From NCBI GenBank assembly GCA_001692895.1, contig KV748179.1, positions 1,054,001-1,118,000 of the forward strand: a stretch of 64,000 nucleotides of DNA, written 5' to 3'. A program made the position numbers and the translations under genes. The DNA comes from Cenococcum geophilum 1.58. Its lineage: Eukaryota > Ascomycota > Dothideomycetes > Gloniales > Gloniaceae. How positions within the stretch are numbered: position 1 is the stretch's first letter; every line of letters starts with the position of its first letter. Below, piece after piece: positions 46,601-58,549 of the stretch. The notes under the pieces are model-generated. The model saw only the letters and a program-made list of their open reading frames with translations. It was not told the origin of the DNA and searched no databases.

Positions 46601-47700
46601 CACTAGGGGTTAGAGCCTAGCTAAGGGGTGAGGTCCCTAGAGCCAGTAGTGGCTACTACGCACTATACCCTACGGGAGGTTTTAATTCCCGTTTCGCGTT
46701 GCCTGTAAGAGTCTCCTTATAATAGGCCGACCGTGTCTTACAGAATAGGTTATAGACTAGGTCCTATGCTAGGCGACCTACTCTACCCTATTCTACTAAC
46801 TAAGCTTATGTCCCCCCTTTATATAAGCTGGCCTATGTCTCTAACTGTTAAGTCCTTATACGACTAGCCTGTGTTTCCTTAGGGCCTCCCCCATATATAT
46901 GCGCAGGTTGCGTACACCACGCCTATTAAGACCCTCCTGTGAGTCACCTGTAGGTCAACCGTAGGTTGAACGCTATGGGGCCGTTGAAGCTGGCCTATGT
47001 TTCCGCTGCCTAGAGCTTTGCCCGTGTTTCCACCTTGTTAAGCCGTCTAGTTGCCGTCGCGTCGCCGTCGCGTCGCTGTCGCGTCCTGTCGTCTAGGTCG
47101 CGCGCACCACGCCTATTAAGACCCTCTTCTGAGTCACCTGGGTATACCGGATACCAGATAGGCCCTCGTAGAGGGGCCTTAATGAGTTCTCTAGGCAGGG
47201 CCTTAATAAGTTCTTCGCGGTGGCCTTAGGGCCTTAATAAGTTTCGTATAATTCTGTAACGCGTTAACCTTAACAAGTTCTTATAAGCAGAGGTTTCCTA
47301 CGCCCTCGCCGCGTTCCTTTGCGGTCTTAGAGCTAGTGCAAGCCTAAGGGTGTCCTGTTGTACGTCTAGGTCGCGTCCACGTCGACTAGCTGAATAAGGC
47401 CAGTTTCGGGCCTGGCTACGAGCCAGGTAGTCGTACATCGGGTGGTTTTCGTATCCCAGTTTCCCTTGATAGCCCCCCTAGATGGTAGAGCAGGAGCCCC
47501 AGGCGGGGGCAGTAGGGCTCCTGGTGTTGTTGAGGGCGATGCTTCGTACGCGTCGCAGGCTCAACACCACAGAACCGCGACGACAGCGCGCTGCACGCGC
47601 TGCGACGGCTCCCTACCATCGCCTCTGCACTTGGCCATCAAAAGGAACGATTTCCTGATGATGTTTCCACCCGCGGCGACGTGGACGCGTGCAGTAGGGC
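46600..47700. other. mixed spacer, partly un-RIPped, with short direct repeats
   Basis: Direct repeats include cacgcctattaagaccctc (46918 and 47106) followed by gagtcacctg, and a ccttaataagttc word repeated several times at 47185-47285. Another patch, 47400-47700, has normal CpA/TpG content and high GC, and gives Arg/Ala-rich chance frames on both strands (for example 47442-47780). I recognise no gene. Confidence 0.4.
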
Positions 47701-48456
47701 TTCGCGGGTTAATCTATAATATTATAAAAGCTAATATAGAAACTCCTATAGTTAAAGAAATCCGTTTCTCGCTATTTTAAGAGGTTATAGTATTAGTAGG
47801 CTTTAACTTGAATAAAGGTCAAATTATATAGGTCGACATTAAATCTAAAGAGGAAGCTTATATTACCCAGTAAGGAGTATTATAAGCCGCATTTTAGCGA
47901 TGTATACTATACCACAGAAGTAAAGTAGAATTTCTACTTAAGAGTACTAATTGTAAGTTCTATTAATAATATCTGGCTATTTATATACTAACAATTGCAG
48001 CCGAGTATTTAATTATAGAAATACCGTATTAAATACCGCGTAAGCAGAGCATAAACCCTTCTAGTATTGCCGATATACTAATTTGCTAGTCTTTGCGCGG
48101 TAAGCCTATATATAAGAAATGGCGGAAGACTACGTCTAAGCAGACCCGTAAGCACTTAGAGTACTTAGATAATAAGTTCGTTAATAAAGACGCTAAAAGT
48201 AAAAGCGATACTTTATTAACCTTATTAGCGTATAGCAGCATTCTAAGTCTATTAGGTTAGAAGAAATATAGTTATAAAAGAGAGTAACCTACTAGAGCAT
48301 CTAAAGGCAAATTACGGTAAGCTACTAAGGACGGCCGCGGCGGTTTAGCTATTTAGCCTATAGGGGGTCCTAATAGTATAAAGGAGAATAAAGATAATTA
48401 TAATGCTCTCTAAAGCGCAACCGCTTTAGATCCCAAACTAGCCTAACTGTGAAGTG

Positions 48457-48705
48457 TGTTACGGAAGTGGGCACGAGCTGGAATACAATGTACTAAACAG
48501 GGTAGTAATTAAAGAAGGCTACGTACGCGTAACTATGCGTAGTTGATATAAAAACATTTGGATGAAGAAGAAGATTCTTCGTGTGCCAGGTTGGGTATAA
48601 ATAGGGGTTATAGGGGAACGTGCGTAGGTGTCTTGGGACGAACGTGAGCACGGGTCAAGAACGTCAAAACGCGCAGGGACGTGAGAGCGTGTGAGTCCCG
48701 TGACA
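48457..48705 (-). repeat. 3' LTR of LTR element 1
   Basis: 249 bases, nearly identical to 50229-50477. The differences I see are mostly CpA-to-TpA or TpG-to-TpA in this copy (for example tgttacgg against tgtcacgg, and ggttatag against ggttgtag). The word tataaatagg near 48594 could act as a TATA element on the plus strand. Confidence 0.93.
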
Positions 48706-48719
48706 GTACCCCCCCCTTA
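48706..48719 (-). other. polypurine tract of LTR element 1
   Basis: On the minus strand it reads GTAAGGGGGGGGTAC directly before TGTCACGG. The same G-run layout occurs at 58090-58103 and 62880-62891. Confidence 0.75.
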
Positions 48720-49089
48720 CTTCCGAGCTCCTGCGAGGCGTGTCGTGTCATATATACTAGAAAAAAAACCCAATATGGGAAAAAAAAAAATTCGTTAGCC
48801 TTCTCCGCCCTTCTACGTCCTCCGTTATATAGGCTCCTCTAGTTTAGTCCTTCCATATTTAATCGTTAGGCCACTAACTTGTCAGGCCCAAAGCATAGCC
48901 TAGCTTCCGTCGCCAGCTACACTCCTGTCCTTGCCGCTTGGAGACGCATTGCTAAAGCTTATACAGTCCCTTTCTCGCTTCTAGCAGCTCTACGGCCTTC
49001 CCTTCCTATACTCCAGGTCCCCCTAAAAAATTACCCCAATTTTTGGTCCAAAATGGGCGTTTTAGGCAGTATTTATCGGCCTAAACGGC

Positions 49090-50090
49090 AGTATAGTACG
49101 GTGTTCGTGGTNNTGGNAAGGCATATTCTTAGCAGGTTCTTGTCGATGCGGTGCAGTATTCGTATCGTAGGCAGGTTCTTATCGGTAGCAGTACGGTGCT
49201 AGCGTCAGGTTCGGGTTCCGTAGGCATATCGGCACGGGATCTTATCAGATTCGGGTAGCAGTACGGTGCTAGCGACGTGTTCGGGTTCCGTAGGCGAATC
49301 GGCACGGAGCTTATCAGTTNATNTGGTAGCAGTACGGTGCCAGCGACGGGGTCGTCTCGTAGGCATATCGGCACGAGGCTTGTCGGTTCGGGTAGGTAGC
49401 AGTACGATGCCAGCGACGGGCGCTTAAGACAGTCTGGTATCGGATGCGAATAGCTTTCGGCGGCCGGCAGTACGATGCTAGCGACAGGTTCGGCGGCTTA
49501 AGATAATTCGGGTATCAGATACAGAGAGCTTCGGCGGCGGTTCGGACGGTGGTAGTACGGTACCAGCGACGGGTCGTCTCGTAGGCATAATCGGCGCGAG
49601 CTTGTCGGTTCATGCGGCCAGTACGATGCAAGCGACGGGTTCGGGGGTCTAGGGAGCGAGGCTCTACCTAGTCGTGTTCGGCTCGTAGGCGTATCGGCAC
49701 GAGGCTTGTCGGTTCAGGCAGCAGTACGATGCAAGCGACGTGTTCGGGGGTCCTAGGGAGCGAGGCTCTACCTAGTCGTGTTCGGGTCAGGTCGTAGGCT
49801 TATCGGCACAACGGGTTTATCGGGTTCGTTCGCAGGCGTAGCGGCGCGAGGTCTTGTCGGTACGTAGGGCAGTGCGTGCAGGTCGGTAAGGACAGTAGTA
49901 AGATACCAGCTCCGTGTTCGTGTTCTGTTTCGTGTAGCAGTAGGATGCGAGCCATCAGGTCAAACCGAGGGGCAGTAACGTGCCTGTTCGTAAGCGGTAG
50001 CAGTAGGGTGCAAGCCATCGAGGTCGCAGGCGTATTGGCGCCGGTGTCTTGTCATCGGGTCCGTATGCAAATCGGCGCGGAGACTTGTCG
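49090..50090 (+). repeat. imperfect tandem repeat inside LTR element 1
   Basis: About twelve copies of a cagtacggtgctagcgacgg core occur with intervening gtaggcatatcggcacgag and cttgtcggttcgg segments. Spacing is about 65-100 bases, starting near 49090, 49189, 49260, 49330, 49402, 49467, 49553, 49619, 49722 and further right. Five N's (49112, 49113, 49117, 49320, 49323) fall in it. Confidence 0.9.
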
Positions 50091-50228
50091 TACCAGTTCA
50101 GAACCCCAGCGTCCTAGTCTCCGCGCAGCCAGCAGCTCCTGTATCTACCCCGTAGGCGTAGAAAGGCATGCTCCGCGACCAGTAGCCCACAGGCCCGCCA
50201 GGTACGTTGAAAAGGGATCCAAATGTAG

Positions 50229-50477
50229 TGTCACGGAAGTGGGCACCGAGCTGGAATACAATGTACTAAACAGGGTAGTAATTGAAGAAGGCTACGTACG
50301 CGTAACTATGCGTGGTTGATACAAAGACATTTGGATGAAGAAGAAGATTCTTCGTGTGCCAGGTGGGTATAAATAGGGGTTGTAGGGGAACGTGCGTAGG
50401 TGTCTCGGGACGAACGTGAGCACGGGTCAAGAACGTCAAAACGCGCAGGGACGTGAGAGCGTGTGAGTCCCGTGACA
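50229..50477 (-). repeat. 5' LTR of LTR element 1
   Basis: Partner of 48457-48705. On the minus strand it is followed by ctacatttggatccctt, the likely primer-binding area. The gatccctt word is shared with the same position of LTR element 2. Confidence 0.92.
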
Positions 50478-53039
50478 AAGTGTAATCGTAGACGATCTAG
50501 TTAGTAACACTATATATGTTTCTACAGATAACGACAACCTAGAAGAAAAGGCCCTTAAAGATATAATAAACAAAGCTAATAGGGAGGTAAAGGCTGCTAA
50601 TTGTATTAAGGAAAGGTATAGATATATAAGCATATGGAGTATATCTTAAATTAGACTAACGTTAACTTTTTTTAGATTTTAAGAAGCTGTTACGGCAAAA
50701 GTAGGCGGTAAGGTTAAGAGAATGGAGTAGTGGATATATAAACGCTTAGCTAAGCTGTAGGGGGTTTCTAAAGGGGCCCTCCTAGGAAATAATATAGTCC
50801 CTATTCCCTGCAAATAGGGTCTAAATCTGAAGTTTAGGGCGTTTTTATACTAGCTATATAGTGCATTTAAGATATTCTACTAGGAACGCATAGAGCTAAA
50901 TAGTAGGGTTTTTATAGACGGTATAGGGACCGGCAAAACGGTAACCGCATACTTAACTATTATCCTTAATTACTACTATTCTATAAACCTAGACAAAGTA
51001 GCTACTAATTAAGCGGCTAAAAATGCTACTTAATATCTACCGGAGGGCTACTAAACTAGTAACGCTAAGTGTCCTAGCTAGAATAAAATGCCTCTACTAT
51101 ACTTGTGCGTAAATTGCAACCCTATATCTAAGATGCGTAAATAGTATAGTGCTAGCCTAGTTATTATAGTTTTATATATTATTACTACCTAAAGAGATAA
51201 TTATAACTTATTGTTTAAAGATTTACTACTTATAACATAAGCGTAAGCACTACTAAGAGTTGCAATATACTATTTAACGGCGGATGTTTCTCCAGGTATA
51301 GAGCGACCGACTTAGGATAAGTGGCTAGAAATGGGAATGTTAGGAAACTAGACCGCCCATAATGCTTTAAATGCTAGTTAGACTCTTACAGATAAAGCAA
51401 AAACTCCTTACCTATGGTTTTTCGGTAGCGTCCTACCACCTAGAAAGGGTAATCCTTTAGTTAATACCCCGGCTGCCTTAGTAATAAGATTTATTATAAT
51501 TACAATATCTAAATGCCTAAAATAGCGTGTTATTAATAACTTTATAATTACTAGAAGTGTCTATTACTTCTTATTTAGCGGTAAGCGGAAAGATAAAGGT
51601 TAGCAGTTAGTTAAGACTACGTTTTTTAGTAGGATTTATAGGATAAGTTTTATAACGAGAAGAATAAAGAGACTATAGTTAACCAATTTCTTTGTTTCTA
51701 TAAAAGTACTATACCAAAATACCTTAGATTTTTTGTCTAGGCTATATTAGGGACTTTAATAGAGAATGGTGTTGTAAATATATATTAGTATATTATAAGT
51801 GGCCTTATAGATCTAGATTGGGTAAACACCAAAGACAATAGTATTCTTAAAAAATGCACGCCTGTTAAAGTTAAAAAAATGGCGAAGCTATAAAGTCATT
51901 TTTTAAAATAAGAAAAGAGCAACCCTAAAGGGGTCTTATAGTCTACGGCATATAAAGAATTAATTTAGGTCGGTAGAGAAATACTTATACACTTTAAAAT
52001 TTATCATACTTTAAATACCATCGGCTTTAATAGAAAAAAATTAAAAGTTATTCTGGGCGAGCTCCGCATTTACCACCTAAACTATAAGTATAGAACTAAA
52101 GAAATTGAATTGCTATAGGGCATAGAAGGTGTAATAGTATTAGAAATAAAAGAAGCATTCCTATAGAAAATAGTTAAATAGAAAGAAGATAGTTCTCTTA
52201 AGGGGAAATAACTAGTACGAATAGCTAGCAGCCTCTTAAGCACCTACTTTATGTGCTATATTGCAGTAATAACGCCTAGGTTACTTTTATAGAGGGATAA
52301 ATATAATAAGGATCTGGTAGATATTAATAAAATTAATTAAATATCCTATTGGAAGTATCTTAGATAAGAATAAGAAGGAAATTCTTTACGGTAACGCAAA
52401 GTTTAAGGCGCTTTTAGTTATCTATAAAGAAGTTATACAATTAAAAAACGTTGGGGGGTATTATAGCAAGGTTGTTATTAGCACTAATTTCCTAACTATT
52501 GGGGCGGTATATATGGCAGTAAGTAATAAAACACTCTATCTTTACCTCTTAATAGCAGCTCGCTTAACCAGAACTCTAAGCTAATACTTATTTTAGGCCT
52601 TAGTTGCTAAATATAGCGAGGATGCCGTTATATACCTTTCTAGAGGAATACTACTAAAGTAAAAAAATATTATAATTAATAACTTATAAAGGCAGCTAAG
52701 CGGGCTATAGATTCTTTTTTTATCCCTAAAGGCTATTGCGGAGGGTATTACCCTTAATAAGGTATACTTTATTATGCTTATAGAGCTTAATCCGTTCTTT
52801 AGCAAACAGTAATAGTTTATATACCGCATCTACCGAATTGGCCAAGAAAATCCTCTTATAATAGTATATATTCTATGTAATACGGCTTCCTGTATTAAGA
52901 TTGGAATTCTAAATAAGTATAAGTTTAAAAAGACCACTGTGGATAAGATACTAAATATAGATATAAATAAGCTAGGGAGTTCAAAGGAGTAGCTAGTAGA
53001 AGTGCTCTAGATTATAGTAGCGAGGTATTTTTAAGATTT

Positions 53040-54010
53040 CTAGCGCAGAATTAGGTAATATACTAGGTAATTTGCCGCAAAGTCTTGTCTAGTGGAAGAA
53101 GTATACTAGGCTATTGTTTTAAGAATTAGGTAATGTAGTAGGTAATATACCGCAGTATTATAGCTAATAGAAGGAATATGCTAGGGTTTTTTTGGTGGAA
53201 TTGTAGTAAGTAATGTTCTTAGCAATATGCTACAGTCTTACGGTTAATAAAAGGCATATACTAGACTTTTTTTTGTAAAATAGGGCGGTATGTCGGCAAT
53301 ATACCGCAATTATTCCATTAATAAGAGAAGTTTACTATTTTGCTATTTAAAGATCCGGATAATGCGCGAGCTAATATATTATAGTACTCTATTAATAAGC
53401 GACGCTTACTAGCTTGCGATATAGGAACCGGGTAATAAGTAATTGGATATATTATAGTGCTCTATTAATAAGCGATACTTACTAGCTTGCTATTTAAGGA
53501 CCTAAGTAATACACTAGGCGATATATTATGGTGCTCTATTAATGTAATAAGTTTGCTAGCTTATAATGGAGGAACTGGGTAATATACGAACTAATATATT
53601 AGAATGCTCTATTAATAGGCGATACCTACTAGCTTATAATTTAAAGAATTAGGCAATATACCTGGCAATATACAGTAATTTTATGCTTAGTAATGGAAGT
53701 TTACTAGCTTACCACTTAAGGAACTAGGCGGTGTGCTAGGTAATATACGGCAATTTCGCGCTTAGTAATAGAAGTCTACTAGCTTACCGCTTAAGGAACT
53801 GGGCAATATGCTAGGCAATATACGGTAATCTCTTGCTTAGTAATAGACGTTTATTAGCTTGCCGCTTAAGGAACTAGGCGATGTGCTAGGTAATATATAG
53901 TAATTTCGTGCTTAATAACGAAGTCTGCTAACTTGCCGCTTAAAGAACTAGGCAGTGTGCCTAGTAATATGCGGCAATTTCGTATTTAATAAGAGAGGTC
54001 TACTGGCTTA
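53040..54010 (+). repeat. tandem array B, about twelve units of about 76 bp
   Basis: Same family and orientation as array A. The right half is regular (cttagtaatagaagtctact, agcttaccgcttaaggaact, gggcaatatgctaggcaata). The left part (53040-53340) is a more diverged form with tagtggaagaagtatactag and a Phe-run-like tttttttg. It begins within a few bases of the end of the SNF2-like frame. Confidence 0.88.
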
Positions 54011-54245
54011 ACCCTACGGTTATACTTCCTATACATTAGGTATTAACCCAAGTTTATAAGTAGTCTCTAGATTTTTAAACTTTGCTAAGGATTCTAATTG
54101 GCTTAAAAAAACTTGTATGTGGTAAGTTATAGCAGAATCTATATAACGAACCTAAAAATATTTTAATATTACACCGTTCCTTTTTATTGATATTTCTATT
54201 AATACTACTATATACATTGTAAATGTGGCGGAACCTACTATAATT

Positions 54246-56100
54246 AAATGCAATAAGTGTTATATATATAAGCCCCGCCTTAATGTTATTAAAGACGGCC
54301 CTTTAAAGAAGCTTTTAAAGCTCTGCCAGTTGTGTTAGTTAAAGGCGCGTTTTCCCTATATATTATTCTACTTCTGCTTACTCTTCTAGGCCTTTAAATA
54401 TAATTTAAATAAGTAGAAAGCTTAGGCGGAGCTAGGTTCTACTACTAAGACTTATTTTATAAAGCGCTAGTAAAACGCTCTACCTAAAACTAATACTAAG
54501 AATGACTTCTTACTTTACGGCTAGAATAGTTAAGATACCCCTAAAATAGCTCGGCGGTAGAAGGCAATTAGGGCAATATAATAGGGGTACCGCATTTTTA
54601 ATCGGCGGGATAAAGCTCACTTGCTAACTCCTCTGCTATATATAGATAAAGCTTTATATAGTAGAAGGGGCATTTAAGAGAGCCTAAATACGTCCTTATA
54701 AGAACTAGCTCTAATACCTACTTTAGCGTTAATACCTACTCTAGTACTAGTACCACCTTTTTTGCGGCAAGCTCCGGCACCAGCTATACTACGCCTTGTT
54801 TTAGCTATTAATTGGGAATAAATTAAGAAGTTTAGGAGTACGCTATAGGCTAAATGTATAGAGATATGCAGTTATTGTAAGGAGCGGTGGTTTTAAATAG
54901 GCTTAGCTATGGAGGGTAATAGTATAGGTATATATAAAGCCTGTATTAAGGACGCCGAAGCCTTAAGAATTTAGCACTTCCCTCTCTATTTAGTAAAAGT
55001 AGCGAGCTTAATCTAGGGCCTGTTTCTAGCTTCTTACCTATACTTACCGCGGTAGAGGAGCTTCTAATAGCGCGCGTATACGTTTATCTACAAGTTGTGC
55101 GTGTACGCGGCTAGTAATATTGCTATACCGGGCATGTCTCTACTTTAGTTAAAACACACTAAAGACTTAAAGATAACTACTACGGTTACCTACTAAGCTT
55201 AGTATACTAATTGTAAGGCCTACTTCGGTAGAGGGTAGTAAATACCTAAGTTGGCGGTTTTATAAGTAGTATACTGCAAGGCGCTCTACTATAAAGCAGT
55301 GGCTTTGCTTTCTAAAAATTAATTATCCGGATTATCGCGACGTTGAAATATATAGTAGCCGGCTTACTAACTTACCTAAAAATAGCTCTATATTGGATTA
55401 GCTGCCCTATATTAACAACTTAGAGTCTAACTCTAGTAACCTAAGGGCTTACCTTCCTCCTAGATTGTAAGCTACTTTGGCTCCTATAGGCAATCCTACT
55501 TATACTATTAATCCTTAGCCTATCAGGCTTAGCAATAGTATATTAAATAGCGAATTTAACGACAATATACTAGATACTTTAGTTCCTAATCTAGTACCTA
55601 ATCTTAATAAGTTAGACCTTTTAAGTCGCGAAGTTTATTATTAGCAATGCCTATAGGCGGGCTTAGAGGTTCCTACTATGCGGTAAACACCTCTCTTAAA
55701 GCGATTAGCTAATTATATTATGCGAGGTACCTTTCCTACTTTATTTCCTTATAGTAGGGCCGATTTTAATACGCTATAAAGCCGTACGGTTACCCTAACT
55801 GCGTACGCTAAGTATATACTTAAGTATAAGGATAAACAATTTGGCCGCTACTCTTTATTTTATTACTACATATTTAATCGGATTATAAAAGAGTAAGGCT
55901 TTAGCGCTACCCGCTTCCTTTATAACTAATCTATTAAAAATAATCTATCTTTAGATAAGCTTAGCAATCCGTACTAGAAAATTGCGTTATATAACAACGT
56001 CTAGGAACGCGAATTAATACCTACCCTTATACCTATACCACCACTAAATATTCTAAATCTTATACTTGGAGCTCTTCGTAATAGGTGCTTTTAAAAAATC
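54246..56100 (+). pseudogene. Helitron, N-terminal part only (third Helitron)
   Basis: The plus strand starts with worn Cys pairs (KCNKC, LCQLC near 54246-54320; CSYCKERWF near 54870). It reaches the Helitron-like N domain at 55045-55130, with VEELLIARVYVYLQVVRVRG and YTGHV. After a frame slip come LLRLPTKLSILIVRPTSVEG near 55190 and ADFN followed by VTLTAYAKYILKYKDKQFGR near 55790-55850. Then FYYYIFNRIIKEQGF is followed by loss of similarity near 56000-56100. Rep HUH and the PIF1 helicase are missing. It differs in sequence from the Helitron at 10060-14620, so it represents another family or lineage. Stops are of the RIP type. Confidence 0.83.
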
Positions 56101-56599
56101 TACTAATTTAAATCTTTAAAATTAAACGTTATTAACGTTTTATATAGGGGCTGTTAATTAAGCTCCTAAGATAGGATTTTTAAACTTAACACTATGTAAG
56201 TATTACTACTTTCTTATAACGGCTGAGCAATCCTAAAGTCCTCTTATTCCTCTCCTCCCTCCTAAGCTTAGTGCCGAGCCTTATTATATTGTTACTAAGC
56301 CATTGCGTCGTCACCGAGCCATTGCATTATTGCTAAGCTATTGCATTGTTGCTAGGCAATCGCGCTATCGCCAAGCCTCTTAATTGTCGTCCTTAACTAA
56401 ATCAACCACCCCGTTCTTATAGCTTTAAAAAATTATAGCTCTACAACGACGTATCGTATAACGTCTATTCTTGCATTAAAAATCGTTTCCAATTAAGCTT
56501 TACGATATTAAAAAAAGGTCAATTTTAGTTCTTACGTAATTCGTACTCGTTAGCCTTTATATCGTCTAAGCTGGGTAATTAATAATGTAGCCAGGACGA
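56100..56599. other. RIP-mutated spacer with a short tandem repeat
   Basis: At 56290-56380 about four units of around 20 bases (gccattgcattattgctaa and variants) occur in a row, partly un-RIPped. No gene is seen. Confidence 0.5.
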
Positions 56600-56804
56600 T
56601 GTTACGGCACTGACGCGCGTAACCTGGATAGGGCCTAGTCAGGGGGGTTCGCTTACGTCTTGGCTCCATGTATATAGACGTGTCCTTTCCACGACCTTCT
56701 TCTTCTCCTCATCTTGATATCCGGGTCAATAGACATTCCAATTGTATAGGCTTGCATACGTTCTAAACGGCGCTCGTGCCTTAATTGACTGAGTCGCTGT
56801 GATA
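56600..56804 (+). repeat. 5' LTR of LTR element 2
   Basis: 205 bases, differing from 58104-58308 at only a few positions. The last one (gtgata against gtgaca) and one inside (cttaat against ctcaat) are CpA-to-TpA. It is followed by ttatatcaagatccctt, a possible primer-binding site. Confidence 0.93.
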
Positions 56805-58089
56805 TTATATCAAGATCCCTTAACCGATCGCAGGCTGTTGTATCCCAGGTTAAAGAAGCCCTGTGGCCTAGGGTAGTTGATGGGTAACGGAGCCCTATAT
56901 ACTAGCAGGCAAAGGAAGGAAGGAGAGCCTAACTCCTATAACAAAGAAGGCAGGAGATGCATACTCTGAGACAAAGCAGGAATCATTGTTATTGTCATTG
57001 AAGCCCTACAATCGTAGGAATTATCGAAGTTCTACAATCGTAGACATACTTACCGTGGTCCTGTGGTGGCTGGGTATGGAATCCCTACACTTATAGGTAC
57101 CCTCCCTCATGTTCTCTTCTTTTTTTCTTTTCTCTCTACTAAACGGCCGCCTATGCTATGGGGAAGCACGTGCCGAGCGGTAACCTCTTTCCGACCGTAC
57201 GATCTCGTCGACTGACCGAGCAACGCGTATATCTGTCAACCGAACGCGTACACCTACCGACCAATCGATCGATCGAACGACGACCCTTTAAACGACCACC
57301 GTACGTCTCTATCGGACGCTTGCACCGTACTGCTACCTAAATAGTCCTTTTTGATGGATACTGAGCTATGTATACTGTGAGGAACGAAATCGGTTGATAC
57401 TGAGACTAGTGCTATATACTGGCTGCGAAGAACGACCCCGACTGATACTGAGTTGTACGAGCTGCGAGGAACGAAATCACCAGGACTATCAACGCTGGCA
57501 TCACTCTGCTATTGACTACCGATCGTGCCGATATGCATACGATCCATATACTCGACAACAGTAGCGCCAATACGCCTGCTACTACGACCTGACTACAACT
57601 GTGCCGATACGCCTACAGTCTTCTGACCGTACGATCGTGCCGTTACGCCTGCGATCCACGACTTCCGCTTGCATCGTACTGCTACAACAAACGACTGCCC
57701 TGCCACAGTCGACGAGACCAATCGATAGCCCGAGCTCTACGTTCGACCTGCTATCACAAGACAACCGATAGACGAGCTCTGTGCTCGACCACTATCGTTA
57801 CCGCCGCTAGTACCGTACTACTACCCAAACACAGCTGCTCCTACCTGCAGCTAAACCTTAATTCGACCACTACTGCTCCTGCCTGCAGTACCACAATTGA
57901 CTTCTGCTGCTACGCCCGCAGCACTACGATCGACCCTCGCTGCTCTGCCTGCAGCATTCCAACTAACACTCGCTGCTCTGCCTGCAGCATCTCATCGACT
58001 ACTGCTGCCCCACCTGCAGCAAATAACTACAACTGTACAAGAGGTAGAAGACAAGCACCTAAGAATAAAGCTTGAGGGCAAGCTTTTTT

Positions 58090-58103
58090 GAAGGGGGGGG
58101 TAA
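58090..58103 (+). other. polypurine tract of LTR element 2
   Basis: GAAGGGGGGGGTAA lies directly before the right LTR (TGTTACGG), the position and composition expected of a plus-strand primer. Confidence 0.8.
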
Positions 58104-58308
58104 TGTTACGGCACTGACGCGCGTAACCTGGATAGGGCCTAGTCAGGGGGGTTCGCTTACGTCTTGGCTCCATGTATATAGACGTGTCCTTTCCACGACC
58201 TTCTTCTTCTCCTCATCTTGATATCCGGGTCAATAGACATTCCAATTGTACAGGCTTGCATACGTTCTAAACGGCGCTCGTGCCTCAATTGACTGAGTCG
58301 CTGTGACA
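58104..58308 (+). repeat. 3' LTR of LTR element 2
   Basis: Partner of 56600-56804. It ends TGACA followed by the duplicated gacga. Confidence 0.93.
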
Positions 58309-58549
58309 GACGACGCGTTAGAGACGTTGCTACTATACCTATACTACCTCCCCTAGGACACCCCCCCCCCCCCCCAGAGGGGAGGCTCTAAGGGGATCTC
58401 GGCGTCTATATATGTTTTCTTCCTGCGCGCGTATCGTATTAAATTAGGGTAGGGTACTTTAATTCTACTGCCTTTAATACCACTACGCTACGGGTGTTGG
58501 TCACACAGGGTGACTCACCAATAACGACTACTCGAGTAGGTTACAGTGA
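58309..58549. other. short un-RIPped spacer with a run of C
   Basis: Contains 15 C's at 58361-58375 followed by agaggggagg. No coding signal. Confidence 0.6.

Larger units (their letters stand above)
48457..50477 (-). mobile_element. LTR element 1: young, non-autonomous, inside the SNF2 pseudogene
   Basis: Two 249-base LTRs (48457-48705 and 50229-50477) begin TGT(T/C)ACGG and end CCGTGACA. The element is bracketed by a perfect 5-base duplication, aagtg, at 48452-48456 and 50478-50482. The interior is only 1.52 kb. It lacks gag, protease, RT, RNase H and integrase and is largely an imperfect tandem repeat. A run of eight C's beside the left LTR is a polypurine tract on the minus strand, which sets the orientation. 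It has escaped heavy RIP although its surroundings are saturated. Confidence 0.93.
47700..53030 (+). pseudogene. SNF2-like helicase/ATPase, RIP-inactivated and split by an LTR element
   Basis: The N-terminal part (47700-48456) and the rest (50478-53030) join across the LTR element at its duplicated aagtg. The ATPase core has an SNF2-type start near 50820-50880 (LNLKFRAFLYQLYSAFKIFY) and a Walker A RVFIDGIGTGKTVTAYLTI (about 50910-50965). In the C-terminal lobe, SGLQILFLSLKAIAEGITLN near 52700 and MLIELNPFFSKQQQ near 52775 correspond to motif V. RIYRIGQENPLIIVYILC near 52825-52875 is motif VI, the RIGQ signature of SNF2. Family members use ATP to move along DNA in the nucleus. The motif II region is not readable. 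Stops are of the RIP type. Tandem array B starts directly after the last conserved residues. Confidence 0.78.
56600..58308 (+). mobile_element. LTR element 2: young, non-autonomous
   Basis: Two 205-base LTRs (56600-56804 and 58104-58308) begin TGTTACGGCACTGACG and end GTGA(C/T)A. They are flanked by a perfect 5-base duplication, gacga, at 56595-56599 and 58309-58313. The 1.3 kb interior has no gag or pol domain. It shows Gln/Thr/Arg-rich chance frames and short repeats such as gctctgcctgcagcat (58000 region). A G-run lies directly before the right LTR, so the element reads on the plus strand. CpA and TpG are normal throughout. Confidence 0.93.

Noticed and set aside
47442..47780. 112-codon plus-strand open frame
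   Set aside because: It crosses from an un-RIPped GC-rich patch into RIP-mutated DNA and has no recognisable domain. The composition change inside it argues against one gene.
49876..50319. 147-codon open frame inside LTR element 1
   Set aside because: It runs from the tandem repeat into the LTR and shows no Gag, Pol or other motif. It is best explained by the repeat's lack of stops in one frame.
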